Part shown: positions 44,368-54,339 of the stretch, piece after piece
Numbering within the stretch: the stretch's first letter is position 1
Layout: the number at the start of each line of letters is the position of its first letter
NCBI RefSeq assembly: GCF_920984665.1
Contig: NZ_CAKLBP010000003.1
Location: forward strand, 186,001-250,000
Origin: Pedobacter sp. Leaf170
GTDB taxonomy: Bacteria; Bacteroidota; Bacteroidia; Sphingobacteriales; Sphingobacteriaceae
Reading direction: 5' to 3'
Length of the DNA stretch: 64,000 bases
Program-made: the position numbers and the translations under genes
Notes under the pieces: generated by a model
Told to the model about the DNA's origin: nothing
What the model saw: only the letters and a program-made list of their open reading frames with translations
Database searches by the model: none

Positions 44368-45678
44368 ATGAAAAAGTTTAAAAAAATGCAAATTTTATTT
44401 GCGCTGGTTTTTCTCGTTTTTGCAACTGCTTGTAAAAAGAATGGTTTAGTTACTGAACCTGTAGCTGAAACACCAATAATCCCACCTACAGTAGCACCCA
44501 CACCAACAACTCCTGTATCAGTTACTCCATCATACCAAGTAGGTACCGGAAGTGGTGATTTAACAATTGATGGTAAAACTCTTGATTTATCAACTATTAA
44601 ATTAATCAAAATTAAAGGTGGAAATTATCTATCGGTAAACATTCAAAATATTAACGGTACTGCATCTCAGCCAATTTACATCGTAAACGATGGACAGGTA
44701 ACAATTACCAATGGTTTGATAACCAATAATATCACAAACGTCTCACTAGTTGGAGATTATAATGAAAGTCCTAAGTATGGAATTGCATTTAAAAATAATC
44801 CATTCAGAGCAATAAAAATGTATGGAAAAATGTCGGGTGTTACTCTACAAAGCCTGCGTTTTACAAATATTGGCGATTATTGTATAGCAGGCGAAAGCGA
44901 TAATGGAAGATCACTTGCCTATAACGGAACTTCATCTACAAGAACCGAAAACTTCAAAATTTTAAACTGCATCTTTGAAAATACTGGTTCTATAGTTTTT
45001 GGTGGTTCTTTAAATGGTGCTGGTGAGGATACAGGTTTTTTCAAGGATGTTGAAATTGCTTATAATACATTTAAAAATTCCCCTGACATAGGTAGCGCTA
45101 TCAATTTCAGTAATGTACAAGATTACAATGTACACCATAACATAGTTGATAATGTTAATACTAGTAATAACAACCACAACGGAATTTTTTATATGCAAGG
45201 AAATGGTAAATTTCACGATAATAAGCTAACTAATTATCAAGGAAATGCAATCAGAATGTGGGTTTACTCTCGGGGATCAACTCCTGCCACTGTTGAGATT
45301 TATAATAATATCTGCTACAATACGCGTAAATATGGCGCATTTGAGATACAAGAGTTTTCTAGACAGATCGTTTCAGGTAAAACTACTTACGTAAATGCTA
45401 AGGTATATAATAACACCGTTGGAAAAATGAATACCAACAGAGATTGGCAAGGTCAAATCTTAGATTTATATAATTATGGTGGTACGCTGGAATTTTACAG
45501 CAACATTGGTTTTGATTTAGTTAACGACAATGGACCTATTACCAGGATGATAAATAACATGAGCGATGTTAAAATAGTGAAAGAAGAAAACAATAAATAT
45601 TCTGCAAACTATTCTGGGGTTATAACTGACTTGGTAAATTTTAACACCTTATTCGCCGGCTTAGGCGCTTCATTGTAA
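44368..45678 (+). CDS. lipoprotein with right-handed parallel beta-helix
   Basis: The 436-residue protein begins with a lipoprotein signal ending FATAC (lipidated Cys22), a Pro/Thr-rich linker (about 32-60) and then beta-helix coils with regular Asn ladders and repeats such as NCIFENTGSIVFGG, IAYNTFKNS, VHHNIVDNV and VEIYNNICYN. Such folds are found in polysaccharide lyases, epimerases and glycan-binding proteins. Inside a polysaccharide locus it is likely an outer-membrane or periplasmic protein acting on the polymer, but no catalytic residues can be assigned. Confidence 0.85.
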   Translation: MKKFKKMQILFALVFLVFATACKKNGLVTEPVAETPIIPPTVAPTPTTPVSVTPSYQVGTGSGDLTIDGKTLDLSTIKLIKIKGGNYLSVNIQNINGTASQPIYIVNDGQVTITNGLITNNITNVSLVGDYNESPKYGIAFKNNPFRAIKMYGKMSGVTLQSLRFTNIGDYCIAGESDNGRSLAYNGTSSTRTENFKILNCIFENTGSIVFGGSLNGAGEDTGFFKDVEIAYNTFKNSPDIGSAINFSNVQDYNVHHNIVDNVNTSNNNHNGIFYMQGNGKFHDNKLTNYQGNAIRMWVYSRGSTPATVEIYNNICYNTRKYGAFEIQEFSRQIVSGKTTYVNAKVYNNTVGKMNTNRDWQGQILDLYNYGGTLEFYSNIGFDLVNDNGPITRMINNMSDVKIVKEENNKYSANYSGVITDLVNFNTLFAGLGASL

Positions 45679-46186
45679 TAGTAAAATAAAGGCCTTTAAA
45701 ATTTTAAGGGCCTTTATTTTTACATCCGATTTATCTTAAAGTGCATTAAGTAACTTATCTAAAAGCATTAATATCCCAGCACAATTCTCAAAATTGATTC
45801 ATTTTACTTAAAAAAGAATGCCGTGCAATAATCTACCAAATACTAACGTAGTTATTAAACTAATGCCTTTATCGAAACGTTTCACTTACACAGAAAAATG
45901 TTTTTGGATGGGGTTTACAAATTATCCTCAACTTAACTATGCTCCTTTCAAATAATAAACTTCTACAATCCTGATGTTAGATTATTCCAATTGATTTTAA
46001 GAACTGTTAGTACATCATTAGTAATTTGCTATCCCATTTATTACAACAAACTTATTTTATTTTCTATTCTAACAAAATGATTATCCATCTAAACTGAAAT
46101 TCCAAACAAGATTAATTTCTAAAAAAAATCATGATGCTATTATTAGTTTTTGCATTATTTGTAATGTGTAAAGTTATTATGCCTAA
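45679..46186. other. intergenic region after the beta-helix gene
   Basis: Apart from the terminator at 45683, these 508 bases hold no gene that I can support. A 10-bp palindrome GAAACGTTTC lies at 45874-45883. Confidence 0.55.
45683..45722 (+). terminator. intrinsic terminator of the beta-helix gene
   Basis: AAAATAAAGGCC (45683-45694) pairs perfectly with GGCCTTTATTTT (45709-45720) around a 14-nt loop rich in A and T and ends in T residues, 5 nt after the stop codon. Confidence 0.85.
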
Positions 46187-47542
46187 CTAACCAATTTTAA
46201 AGATTTTCTTCTTTTGAGTATGATATAATAACATTAACTCTTTAAAGCCAACTTTATAAATGTCGAAAAAATTAAACTTATAGAATTTATTTAAGGGTTT
46301 GTAGGTAATCAGAATTGCTACAATAACCGGCACTACTGATGCAATAGCTATAGAATATATTGACTTATAAATCCACACTCCTAAAAAAACAGCCAATAAA
46401 TTCATAATGGACATGATTATAATCTTGTAAAAATTAATTTTAGGTTGATGAATTACATCCACTCCAATTGCAAAAAAACTATCAGCTGGGTACAGCAAGG
46501 CAATAATCATAAATATTCTAAATAAATTTGGAGCTTCATTAGCAACATAATTTTTACCACCTAATAAGTGAATTATAGGATTTGCAAAAATCAAGGCCAG
46601 GATAACCAAGGGTATTAAACCTAGGGTAAGCATTCCTATAAATTTTTTAAGCGTGTAAATCATTTCGGCCTTTTCCCCTTTATTATAATTTGCTGATATT
46701 ATTGGCATACCACTAGTTACCACACTTATCAAAGGGACTTGAACAATTTGAATAAGTTTACCACCTAAATTATACATGGCCAACGCTGCAGGACCCATTA
46801 GAAAATTAATTATAAAAGTATTCGTAACACTAAATAAATTTGAACTAATATTAGTCCCCATGCTGTATTTACCGAAGTGAAAAAGCTCAATAACAGTTTC
46901 TTTTTTAGCATTGTAAATAGTAGATATCATTGTCCATCTTAAAACCAATACCATTACACTCGCAAAAAGGTTCGATGCTACGTATGAATACATTAGCGAT
47001 TTCAGCGTTAATTGTTCTAAAAAAGCTAATACAAAGACCATCAAAGTGAAAGAACCCTGATTTAAAATCCTTAGCCACAACATTCTATCAAAACGTTTCT
47101 CTGCTTGCACAATACAATCAGCCATAAAACATGGTAAAGTGGCAATTGAAATGACGGAGAAAAATCTTAAAATTAAAACCATGCCCTGATCAGATACATA
47201 ATCAGCGATAAAATAAGTGGGAATATTAATCACTAAAAATAGAACTGCTATAATCACAGATAATAGCCATGCAGACCCCGTTATTTCTTTTCCTCTTTCA
47301 ACTGTTGTACCTGAAAAAAATTTTACGATAGTTATGGTTAAGAAACCCGCCCGTAAATTATCTATTAACCCAATAATACTTAAGAAAAAGATGTAAATTC
47401 CTAAATCGATTGCTGATAAGGTACGATATAAAATTGATAATGTAACTACACCAAAAACCGACATTAATCCATTTGCAATTAGAGATTGTAAATGGATATT
47501 TGAAAAAATAGAAAATAACTTCTTTAAAGATTTAACCATCAA
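46187..47542 (-). CDS. Wzx-type polysaccharide flippase
   Basis: The 451-residue integral membrane protein has about twelve hydrophobic helices and the MATE/MVF-type flippase pattern (IFFLSIIGLIDNLRAGFLT, GPAALAMYNLGGKLIQI). It flips lipid-linked repeat units across the inner membrane. It is the last gene of the long minus-strand block, 26 bp after the GMC gene, and complements the Wzy-like and Wzz-like genes further upstream. Confidence 0.9.
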   Translation of the reverse strand: MMVKSLKKLFSIFSNIHLQSLIANGLMSVFGVVTLSILYRTLSAIDLGIYIFFLSIIGLIDNLRAGFLTITIVKFFSGTTVERGKEITGSAWLLSVIIAVLFLVINIPTYFIADYVSDQGMVLILRFFSVISIATLPCFMADCIVQAEKRFDRMLWLRILNQGSFTLMVFVLAFLEQLTLKSLMYSYVASNLFASVMVLVLRWTMISTIYNAKKETVIELFHFGKYSMGTNISSNLFSVTNTFIINFLMGPAALAMYNLGGKLIQIVQVPLISVVTSGMPIISANYNKGEKAEMIYTLKKFIGMLTLGLIPLVILALIFANPIIHLLGGKNYVANEAPNLFRIFMIIALLYPADSFFAIGVDVIHQPKINFYKIIIMSIMNLLAVFLGVWIYKSIYSIAIASVVPVIVAILITYKPLNKFYKFNFFDIYKVGFKELMLLYHTQKKKIFKIG

Positions 47543-47568
47543 AATTGGTTGTTAAATTATATAATATA

Positions 47569-49251
47569 CTATAAGTTTCCGTCTTTTAATTGCTGAACAG
47601 CGAAATCACATGCTCTTGCTGTTAGGGCCATATAAGTTAAAGATGGGTTTTGACATGCAGACGAACTCATGCAGCTGCCATCAGTTACAAATACGTTTTT
47701 AACTGAATGAATTTGGTTATGTTTATTTAAAATTGATGTATTAGGATCATTCCCCATACGTGCCGTACCCATTTCATGTATTGTTGATCCTCCTGGCTTT
47801 TGATAGTTGAAAGAATTTACCTCCTCGAAACCAGCATTTATTAGCATTTCTTTACAAGTATCTTGAATATCTTTCATCATTCTCTCTTCGTTTTCTCTAA
47901 ATGAAAAGTCTATCCTTACTTGTGGTAATCCCCATTGATCTTTTGCATGCTCATCCAGTGATATTTTATTATCATGATAAGGAAGGCATTCCCCCCAACC
48001 TGCCATCCAGACTGTCCAAGGCCCGGGTGTTACAAGGTTCGATTTAAAATCAACTCCAAAACCTTCGTTATTTTTTTTATCTTCCCACTCTTGACGTTCG
48101 CCGTCGCCCTGAATATTATATCCACGAATAAAATCGAATTCACTTTGAGCTTTTAAATTTCTATATCTTGGAATTAAAAAACCACATGGTCTTCTACCTT
48201 CGTAATATTTGTCTTTAAAACCATTAAAGGTTCCAAACGCACCGGCTGATGAATGGTGATCCATAAGATTATGACCCAACTCGCCACAATCGTTGCCCAA
48301 ACCATTGGGAAATCTTTTTGATTTCGAATTCAGCAAAATTGAAGTAGTAGAAATCGTGGATGCGTTAACGAATATAATTTTTGATTCGAATATAAAATTT
48401 TCATTGGTTTGGGCGTCAATAACCCTAACCCCCGAAGCTTTTTCTGTTTTATCATTATACAATATCTCGGCCACTACAGAAAAAGGTCGTAATGTTAAAT
48501 TCCCTGTTGCCTCTGCAACCGGTATGGTAGAACTGTTGCTGCTAAAATAACCTCCGTATGGACAACCTCTGTTACACAAATTCCTGTATAAACACGGACC
48601 CCGATTATCCCATCCCTTGGTTAAATTTGCTACTCTTGCAATAGTAAGTGTCTTTCCTTCCTTTTTTATTGAACTTCCTAAGTGCTTTTCAACACAATTT
48701 AATTCCATTGCTGGAAGAAAATTACCATCTGGCAAGTGCGAAAGATTTTTTCTTTCTCCGCTTACACCAACAAATGATTCAACATAATCATACCAAAATT
48801 CTAAATCCCTATATCGTATTGGCCAATCTACACCATAACCATCATTTTTATTTGCTTCAAAATCTAAGTCACTTAAGCGATAACATTGCCTACCCCATGT
48901 TAAAGACTTACCGCCAACCTGATATCCCCTAAACCAATTGAAGGGTTTCTCCTGAATGTAAGGTTGAGCCTTATCACTTGCATAAAAATGCTTTATTGCC
49001 GGATTGTAGGCTATACTCTGAACCGGATCTTCTAGTTGATCTTGAAGTGTATTATTTAAACCATTTTTAAATTCCCAAGGTTTAAGGTTTGCTGTTGGAT
49101 AATCAATAATATGTTTAACATCTCTCCCTCTCTCCAATAATAAGGTTTTTAAACCTTTCTTACATAACTCCATAGCAGCCCAGCCGCCACTGATGCCAGA
49201 TCCTATAACAATAGCATCATAGAAATTTGAAGTGTTTTCAGAATTTTGCAT
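47569..49251 (-). CDS. GMC-family oxidoreductase with gluconate-dehydrogenase-type partner
   Basis: I start at ATG 49251 (MQNSENTSNFYDAIVIGSGI), 2 bp after the small-subunit stop; an ATG at 49299 would lie inside that gene. The 560-residue flavoprotein has the GSGISGGWAAMELCKKG FAD loop, LLLERG, the Cys-rich GPCLYRNLCNRGCPYGGY, and C-terminal STIHEMGTARMG and VFVTDGSCMSSSACQNPSLTYMALT. It belongs to the GMC enzymes paired with gluconate 2-dehydrogenase subunit 3. Substrate unknown, probably a sugar. Confidence 0.92.
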   Translation of the reverse strand: MQNSENTSNFYDAIVIGSGISGGWAAMELCKKGLKTLLLERGRDVKHIIDYPTANLKPWEFKNGLNNTLQDQLEDPVQSIAYNPAIKHFYASDKAQPYIQEKPFNWFRGYQVGGKSLTWGRQCYRLSDLDFEANKNDGYGVDWPIRYRDLEFWYDYVESFVGVSGERKNLSHLPDGNFLPAMELNCVEKHLGSSIKKEGKTLTIARVANLTKGWDNRGPCLYRNLCNRGCPYGGYFSSNSSTIPVAEATGNLTLRPFSVVAEILYNDKTEKASGVRVIDAQTNENFIFESKIIFVNASTISTTSILLNSKSKRFPNGLGNDCGELGHNLMDHHSSAGAFGTFNGFKDKYYEGRRPCGFLIPRYRNLKAQSEFDFIRGYNIQGDGERQEWEDKKNNEGFGVDFKSNLVTPGPWTVWMAGWGECLPYHDNKISLDEHAKDQWGLPQVRIDFSFRENEERMMKDIQDTCKEMLINAGFEEVNSFNYQKPGGSTIHEMGTARMGNDPNTSILNKHNQIHSVKNVFVTDGSCMSSSACQNPSLTYMALTARACDFAVQQLKDGNL

Positions 49252-49253
49252 AA

Positions 49254-49829
49254 TTATTTTGTTGCCCAAGCTTTTTGGTTTCGTTGTAATACTGTACATC
49301 CATTGTACCTTCCTGGTACAAAATTAAAGGCCAAACCTTGTGTAGCACCCAATTCTGACATACAGTAACCCTCAACTGTCATTCTTTTTAGGCTAGTAAA
49401 AAACGGTGGGCCAAATACTTTCTTATGTACACGATTCATAAATGGAATGATATACTCATCTTTCGACTTGAAAAAATTTAATATCTCAATTCTTTCATTA
49501 GCAGAACAATCAATAAATGAATTATCATAAGCCGTGAGGGCATAACTTTCAACTTCTTGCAAGCCATTTAAGAATCGATTTTGTTCTACAACACTAGAAC
49601 AGTTCGACAAAATATTGATAATGTATGTAGAAACTCCTGCTCTGGCAGCTCCGGGCGTATCGGTTTCTGGAATTATAGTTTCTGCCAGCTCACTAATCAA
49701 TGTTTTGCTTTTTTGCAGAGATTTTAAATCGATAGTCTTATGTAGCCTACGCCATTCAAAAGTGGAAAACGAAAAGATCCCCATCAAGCCTAAACCCAAA
49801 GCATACTTAATTGAGACTCTTCTATTCAT
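49254..49829 (-). CDS. gluconate 2-dehydrogenase subunit 3 family protein
   Basis: The 191-residue protein starts NRRVSIKYALGLGLMG, a twin-arginine-like signal, followed by LISELAETIIPETDTPGAARAGVSTYI, the typical opening of the subunit 3 family, and later FNFVPGRYNGC. It guides and anchors the GMC flavoprotein encoded 2 bp downstream in the periplasm. The pair lies between a GT2 gene and the flippase gene. Confidence 0.9.
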   Translation of the reverse strand: MNRRVSIKYALGLGLMGIFSFSTFEWRRLHKTIDLKSLQKSKTLISELAETIIPETDTPGAARAGVSTYIINILSNCSSVVEQNRFLNGLQEVESYALTAYDNSFIDCSANERIEILNFFKSKDEYIIPFMNRVHKKVFGPPFFTSLKRMTVEGYCMSELGATQGLAFNFVPGRYNGCTVLQRNQKAWATK

Positions 49830-49956
49830 TTTATTTGTAAGGTATTTCTAAAAATACGATTTATTGACGATGATGCTATGAAATCAGAATTTAGAATTGA
49901 TATTTTTACTCAAAAATACTCTAATTTATTTCAATTTATCGAAATAGTAGACAAGT

Positions 49957-50754
49957 TTAGCTGAAAAAACTTTTCAATTTTTTCATCAATCTTTGTATTA
50001 ATGAGCCGTCTTCTAAAAATTTCCTGCTAGATGTCCATGCATAGGATTTTTTTCTGCTTACTTTGTGCATTAAGCCAAACTTGTCTCTCAATTTAACCGC
50101 CAAATAACCATCTTCATTTAAGCCAATTGGGTGTTCATATCCGTTTACTGCAATAACATGTTCTCTGCGGTAGGCCGATGAACAACCATAAACGTACATC
50201 GCTTTATCTTTATTTATTACATTTAATCTCTTATAAAGATCGCTAATAAGTTCGTAAATATAAAGGGTTAATCGGCTGTAGTGCTGTGGAGTAAATGCAA
50301 ATTTACCGTAGGAAATTGCAACTTTATCATTTTTTTGAAGTGGTAAAATTAGTTCGTCTATCCATTTTGGCGAATATATCGTATCAGCATCGGCGCTTAT
50401 TATATATATACCACTTGCATGGCTTAAGCCAGCTGTTCGTGCATTATCTACGCCTGGCTTTTTTTCGTGAACGTAAGTTGCACCAGATTTAATTATGTAA
50501 TCTTTTGTTAAATCAGAAGAATTATTATCGACTACAATTATTTCTACACTAAAATTGCTTATTGTATTTGATATTGAGGATATGGTGCTAAGGATACTTT
50601 CCTCTTCATTAAATGCAGGTATAATTACAGAAACATCGATTTTATCCTTTTTTAACGCCTGTATCTTTTGCCGGACATCGCTAATGTTTTCTAAGATCAA
50701 TTTCGCCGATTTTTGATGAGCCAGAATATACTTAGGAACTAATAAAGGTCGCAT
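49957..50754 (-). CDS. glycosyltransferase family 2
   Basis: I use ATG 50754 (MRPLLVPKYIL), 2 bp after the upstream GT4 stop, rather than ATG 50808 inside that gene. The GT2 domain has SVIIPAFNEEESIL, VVDNNSSDLT, GVDNARTAGLSHASG, ADADTIYSPKW and NEDGYLAVKLRDKFG. It is a complete inverting GT2 of about 265 residues; donor unknown. Confidence 0.9.
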   Translation of the reverse strand: MRPLLVPKYILAHQKSAKLILENISDVRQKIQALKKDKIDVSVIIPAFNEEESILSTISSISNTISNFSVEIIVVDNNSSDLTKDYIIKSGATYVHEKKPGVDNARTAGLSHASGIYIISADADTIYSPKWIDELILPLQKNDKVAISYGKFAFTPQHYSRLTLYIYELISDLYKRLNVINKDKAMYVYGCSSAYRREHVIAVNGYEHPIGLNEDGYLAVKLRDKFGLMHKVSRKKSYAWTSSRKFLEDGSLIQRLMKKLKSFFS

Positions 50755-50756
50755 AT

Positions 50757-51893
50757 CTATAAAATGTTTGAATAAATAGCCAACGACTCTTCTGCTGCCT
50801 TTTTCCATGAGAATTGCTCAACTCTCTTTAAGCCCAATTTAGATAAAGTTTGCCTTAAATCAGCATTGCTTATTACAGATAATATTTTTTCTGCAATATC
50901 TGCAGGCTCTGCTGGGTTTATCAAAATTGCAGCATTTGATGCGATTTCTGGCATGCAAGAAGTATTAGAAGTTATAACCGGTGTATTACAACTCATCGCT
51001 TCAAGTATTGGCAAGCCGAAACTTTCTCTCAATGATGGATATATAAATAACATTGCTGCATTGTACATTTTGGGCATTTCGCCGGAAGGAACAAAGCCTG
51101 GAAATTTTATGTTTTCAATTGCAGAAACTTTATTAATTTTTCGTAAAATATCTAAAACAAGCTCTCGACTGTAATCTAAAATAACAAGTGGTGTTACAAC
51201 CTTTGCCGTTTCACAATATATAGCGTAAGCTTTAACTAAATTAGGTGTATTTTTTTTTGGCGCAGTGTTACCTAAAAAAAGAATAAAATCATCAGGAAGA
51301 CCATAATGGCTTTTAAAATTACTTATTTGCTCTGAAGTAAAATTTGAGTTAAATTTTTTACTTACTCCATTATAAACTACTTCTAACTTATTGGTAGCAA
51401 TAGGTAACCGTTTAGATATAACCCCAGCTTCAAATTTTGAAACTGTTATAACTAATCTGGCTTTTTTCACAACCTTAGGAACAACCAATTTACGATAAAT
51501 GTTTCCAAAATTTTGGTAGGCAGTTCCTTTAAAATCAAGCTTCTCTAAATAAATAATATCGTGAAGTGTTAAAATAAGTGGTACTGAAATATTTAAGGCA
51601 GATGTATTACAGGTTGAATGTAGAAAATCAAGTTTGTATGATTTGACAGCCTTTGGTAATGAAACCTGTTCCCAATCAAAATATGTTTTACCGTGTAATT
51701 TTACTATTTTAAAGTTTTCGGTTTCTTGTAAACATTCCGAATCCTTGTCGTCTTTAACAAAAATAAAATAATGATTTATAGTATCCAGCTGTTGAAGTTC
51801 TCGAAGTATTTCTAATGCAACAACCTCCATTCCATGTTTTTTAACTCTGAATAAACGCTGTACTTCTATACCAATCCTTAAAGGTTTTTTCAT
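50757..51893 (-). CDS. glycosyltransferase family 4
   Basis: The 378-residue GT-B enzyme has GIEVQRLFRVKKHGMEV at the start, LTLHDIIYLEKL, ITVSKFEAGVISKRL, VVYNGVSKKF, ILFLGNTAPKKN and the C-terminal IYPSLRESFGLPILEAMSCNTPVITS. This is a typical mannosyltransferase-like GT4; donor not proven. It is 6 bp from the upstream GT2 gene and overlaps none. Confidence 0.92.
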   Translation of the reverse strand: MKKPLRIGIEVQRLFRVKKHGMEVVALEILRELQQLDTINHYFIFVKDDKDSECLQETENFKIVKLHGKTYFDWEQVSLPKAVKSYKLDFLHSTCNTSALNISVPLILTLHDIIYLEKLDFKGTAYQNFGNIYRKLVVPKVVKKARLVITVSKFEAGVISKRLPIATNKLEVVYNGVSKKFNSNFTSEQISNFKSHYGLPDDFILFLGNTAPKKNTPNLVKAYAIYCETAKVVTPLVILDYSRELVLDILRKINKVSAIENIKFPGFVPSGEMPKMYNAAMLFIYPSLRESFGLPILEAMSCNTPVITSNTSCMPEIASNAAILINPAEPADIAEKILSVISNADLRQTLSKLGLKRVEQFSWKKAAEESLAIYSNIL

Positions 51894-51899
51894 AATACT

Positions 51900-53084
51900 C
51901 TAAGATTTTTTAACGCTTTGGTTGTCAATAATTTGATAATGTTCGGTTGCTACAGATATCTTGTTAGCATTCTTTGATTTGAAAAGGGATATAATTTGGA
52001 AGAAGATGAATAAAGGTATGCTTATTAAAGATTTATATATTTCTTTAGGCGCTTTAAAATATACAAGCGACAATAAAAATGTAAATATAAAAATAACAAA
52101 GCTTCCAATCCAAAACCAAGAAGTTAATGGGAATAAAATAATATCAGTGATAAAAAATAATATTGATAGTATACCTAGTAAAAAAAGAGGAGGCCTAACA
52201 AAAAATACTCCATAAATAAATTGATTCCAGCTCAGATTTTTTATACCCATTGATATTAGGCTTAAACCACCACTAGCATATTTAAACCAAGTGAACATCC
52301 ATCTGGAGCGTTGTTTTACTAATTGATCTGATTTAGATGTCTTTTCATCATATACAATAGCTTTTTCGGCGAAGGCAACCCTCAAATCCCGGTTTTGAAT
52401 CTCTAGTTGAAGTACTTTATCAAAACCAGCTCCGTCTATAACCAAATGTTCTAAACACTCCCTATATAAAGTTGTAGTAAAAGCCATTCCAGAACCAGAT
52501 AAAGCTGCAGACGAGCCGACAGAATATAGTAATTTACGGTCAATAAATCTATAGAAAATATCGCTTGCTGCATCTAAACATGCATAAGCTGTGTTAAGAT
52601 TTTTTGCAGCCCTTACACCCTGAACTGCTTGAAATCCCTTATTGAAATAGACATTGAGTTCATTTAAATATTCTCCATCAACTAAATTGTCACTATCAAT
52701 TATGGTCAAAATTTCATGCGGTCTTACAAATTTATTTATAGCATAAAAGTGTGATTTTGTATTTCCAGCTAATGTTTCCTCCGGTCTTAGTAAAATAACT
52801 TTATCACTATTAAAGTGTAAATTGGATATATCGCAATTATCTGCAACTACGTAGACAATATAATTGCTATAATTCAGATTTAATATGGAGTTAACAACGT
52901 TATTTAATAGTGTTGTTTGCTGATATGCAGTTACAATTATTGCGTAATCCTTGTCGCTATTTGAACTAGATGTTAAATTTTCTCGACCATTAAATATATC
53001 TACAATGAACATCAAAAACGGTACAACTAAAAAGCTTGCAATAATTGTCTGTATAATGAAGAAAAGTATAATGAGTATTTGCAT
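51900..53084 (-). CDS. membrane glycosyltransferase family 2
   Basis: The 394-residue enzyme has an N-terminal membrane helix, a GT2 domain with AIIVTAYQQTTL, YVVADNCD, TIIDSDNLV and QRSRWMFTWFKY (QxxRW-like), and three C-terminal membrane segments. Such enzymes are processive or flanked by membrane segments to push glycan outward. It lies 2 bp after the upstream glycosyltransferase gene. Confidence 0.9.
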   Translation of the reverse strand: MQILIILFFIIQTIIASFLVVPFLMFIVDIFNGRENLTSSSNSDKDYAIIVTAYQQTTLLNNVVNSILNLNYSNYIVYVVADNCDISNLHFNSDKVILLRPEETLAGNTKSHFYAINKFVRPHEILTIIDSDNLVDGEYLNELNVYFNKGFQAVQGVRAAKNLNTAYACLDAASDIFYRFIDRKLLYSVGSSAALSGSGMAFTTTLYRECLEHLVIDGAGFDKVLQLEIQNRDLRVAFAEKAIVYDEKTSKSDQLVKQRSRWMFTWFKYASGGLSLISMGIKNLSWNQFIYGVFFVRPPLFLLGILSILFFITDIILFPLTSWFWIGSFVIFIFTFLLSLVYFKAPKEIYKSLISIPLFIFFQIISLFKSKNANKISVATEHYQIIDNQSVKKS

Positions 53085-53086
53085 AA

Positions 53087-54316
53087 TTATTTTGATTTAT
53101 TACTTACCTCATTAATTGCGCTGTAGATTTCGAGAACACTATTCTCCCAAGTATGCTTAAGAGCAAAGGCTCTTCTTTCCACTTTTAAACTTTGGGGATC
53201 TTCATTTAACGCCTTTTCGATAAGTAGAACATAATCTTCTTTATTTTTCGCGAGATAAACAAAATCTTTAAAAGTTTCCATGGCTTTTGTTGCTGTTGCT
53301 ACAACTGGCTTTCCTATGGCAAGATACTCATCAATTTTTCTAGGGTAATTTCCAATGGTAACCAAATTAATTAGTTGTGGATTTATGCATACGTCAAATA
53401 TGTTTATAAAATCGGGTAGACTATCTATGGGTTTTATTCCGGTAAAAAATACATTTTCCAATAAATGCAATTCGCTATTTTTAAATTCTTCATCTTCTGG
53501 TCCAACCAAAACTACACTCCACTTTGGCCTTGCTTTCGCTAAGTAAACTAATAGCTCAATGTCTAACCTTATACTTTGCAATGCTCCAACATAACCTATA
53601 ATTGGTTTTTTAACATTTAAAATTTCAGGCATATCTTTCTTATCTTCTTGCTGATAAAAAATATCCAAATCGCAGCCCTGACCTACGTAGAATGAATTGG
53701 GATTATATTTTCTGCAATAATCTGCTAAGAAAGATGAATTAGCTACACATAAATCATTTTTAGCAATTAATTGCGGTTCTAACTTCTCACCATGTTTTTT
53801 CCAATAATCTACCGCTACCATATAATCTCTTGAATAATAAATACTCAAACTTGGTTTTAAAAAATCGTTTAAATAAAATCCTTTAAAAATCTCATTATCA
53901 TTAAAGAGTATGAAATCTTTAAATCTTATAACCTTTAATGTTTTTTGTATTGATTTAGCCAGCTTTCGGTTATTTATTTTATTTAAAATACTAAACACTT
54001 TCGTACTGCCTATCCAATTTATAGATTCGACCATGCAATCAGGATATAGATTCCAAAGATTATCTTGAATTTTTATTAAACCGCTTTCTTTACCTTGAAT
54101 AATGTTTAGCCTTTTTTTTATTTTTTCATTATTCTTGCTTCTGTAGAGCGTAATCCTATCTAAAGGAGAATTAACATATAATACCCTATTATTCTTACTA
54201 AATTCTAAGGCAATATTTTTACAATTACTACCAATTTCCGTATCCCATGGCTGTTGCCCTACAATGATTATATCTCTATTTTTAAGCTCTTTAATATCAC
54301 CAAATTTACTATCCAT
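53087..54316 (-). CDS. TuaH-like glycosyltransferase
   Basis: The 409-residue enzyme starts IIIVGQQPWDTEIGSNCKN, which resembles TuaH-type teichuronic-acid glycosyltransferases, with GQGCDLDIFY, KPIIGYVGALQSIRLDIEL and KIDEYLAIGKPVVATATKAM in the GT-B C-terminal half. It acts in the cytoplasm on a lipid-linked acceptor; the sugar is unknown. Confidence 0.85.
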   Translation of the reverse strand: MDSKFGDIKELKNRDIIIVGQQPWDTEIGSNCKNIALEFSKNNRVLYVNSPLDRITLYRSKNNEKIKKRLNIIQGKESGLIKIQDNLWNLYPDCMVESINWIGSTKVFSILNKINNRKLAKSIQKTLKVIRFKDFILFNDNEIFKGFYLNDFLKPSLSIYYSRDYMVAVDYWKKHGEKLEPQLIAKNDLCVANSSFLADYCRKYNPNSFYVGQGCDLDIFYQQEDKKDMPEILNVKKPIIGYVGALQSIRLDIELLVYLAKARPKWSVVLVGPEDEEFKNSELHLLENVFFTGIKPIDSLPDFINIFDVCINPQLINLVTIGNYPRKIDEYLAIGKPVVATATKAMETFKDFVYLAKNKEDYVLLIEKALNEDPQSLKVERRAFALKHTWENSVLEIYSAINEVSNKSK

Positions 54317-54339
54317 CTATCGCTACTTGAAGTTACAGC

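Noticed and set aside
45874-45883. GAAACGTTTC palindrome as a LacI-type operator
   Set aside because: Only 10 bp, with mismatched flanks and no nearby promoter; expected by chance in AT-rich DNA.
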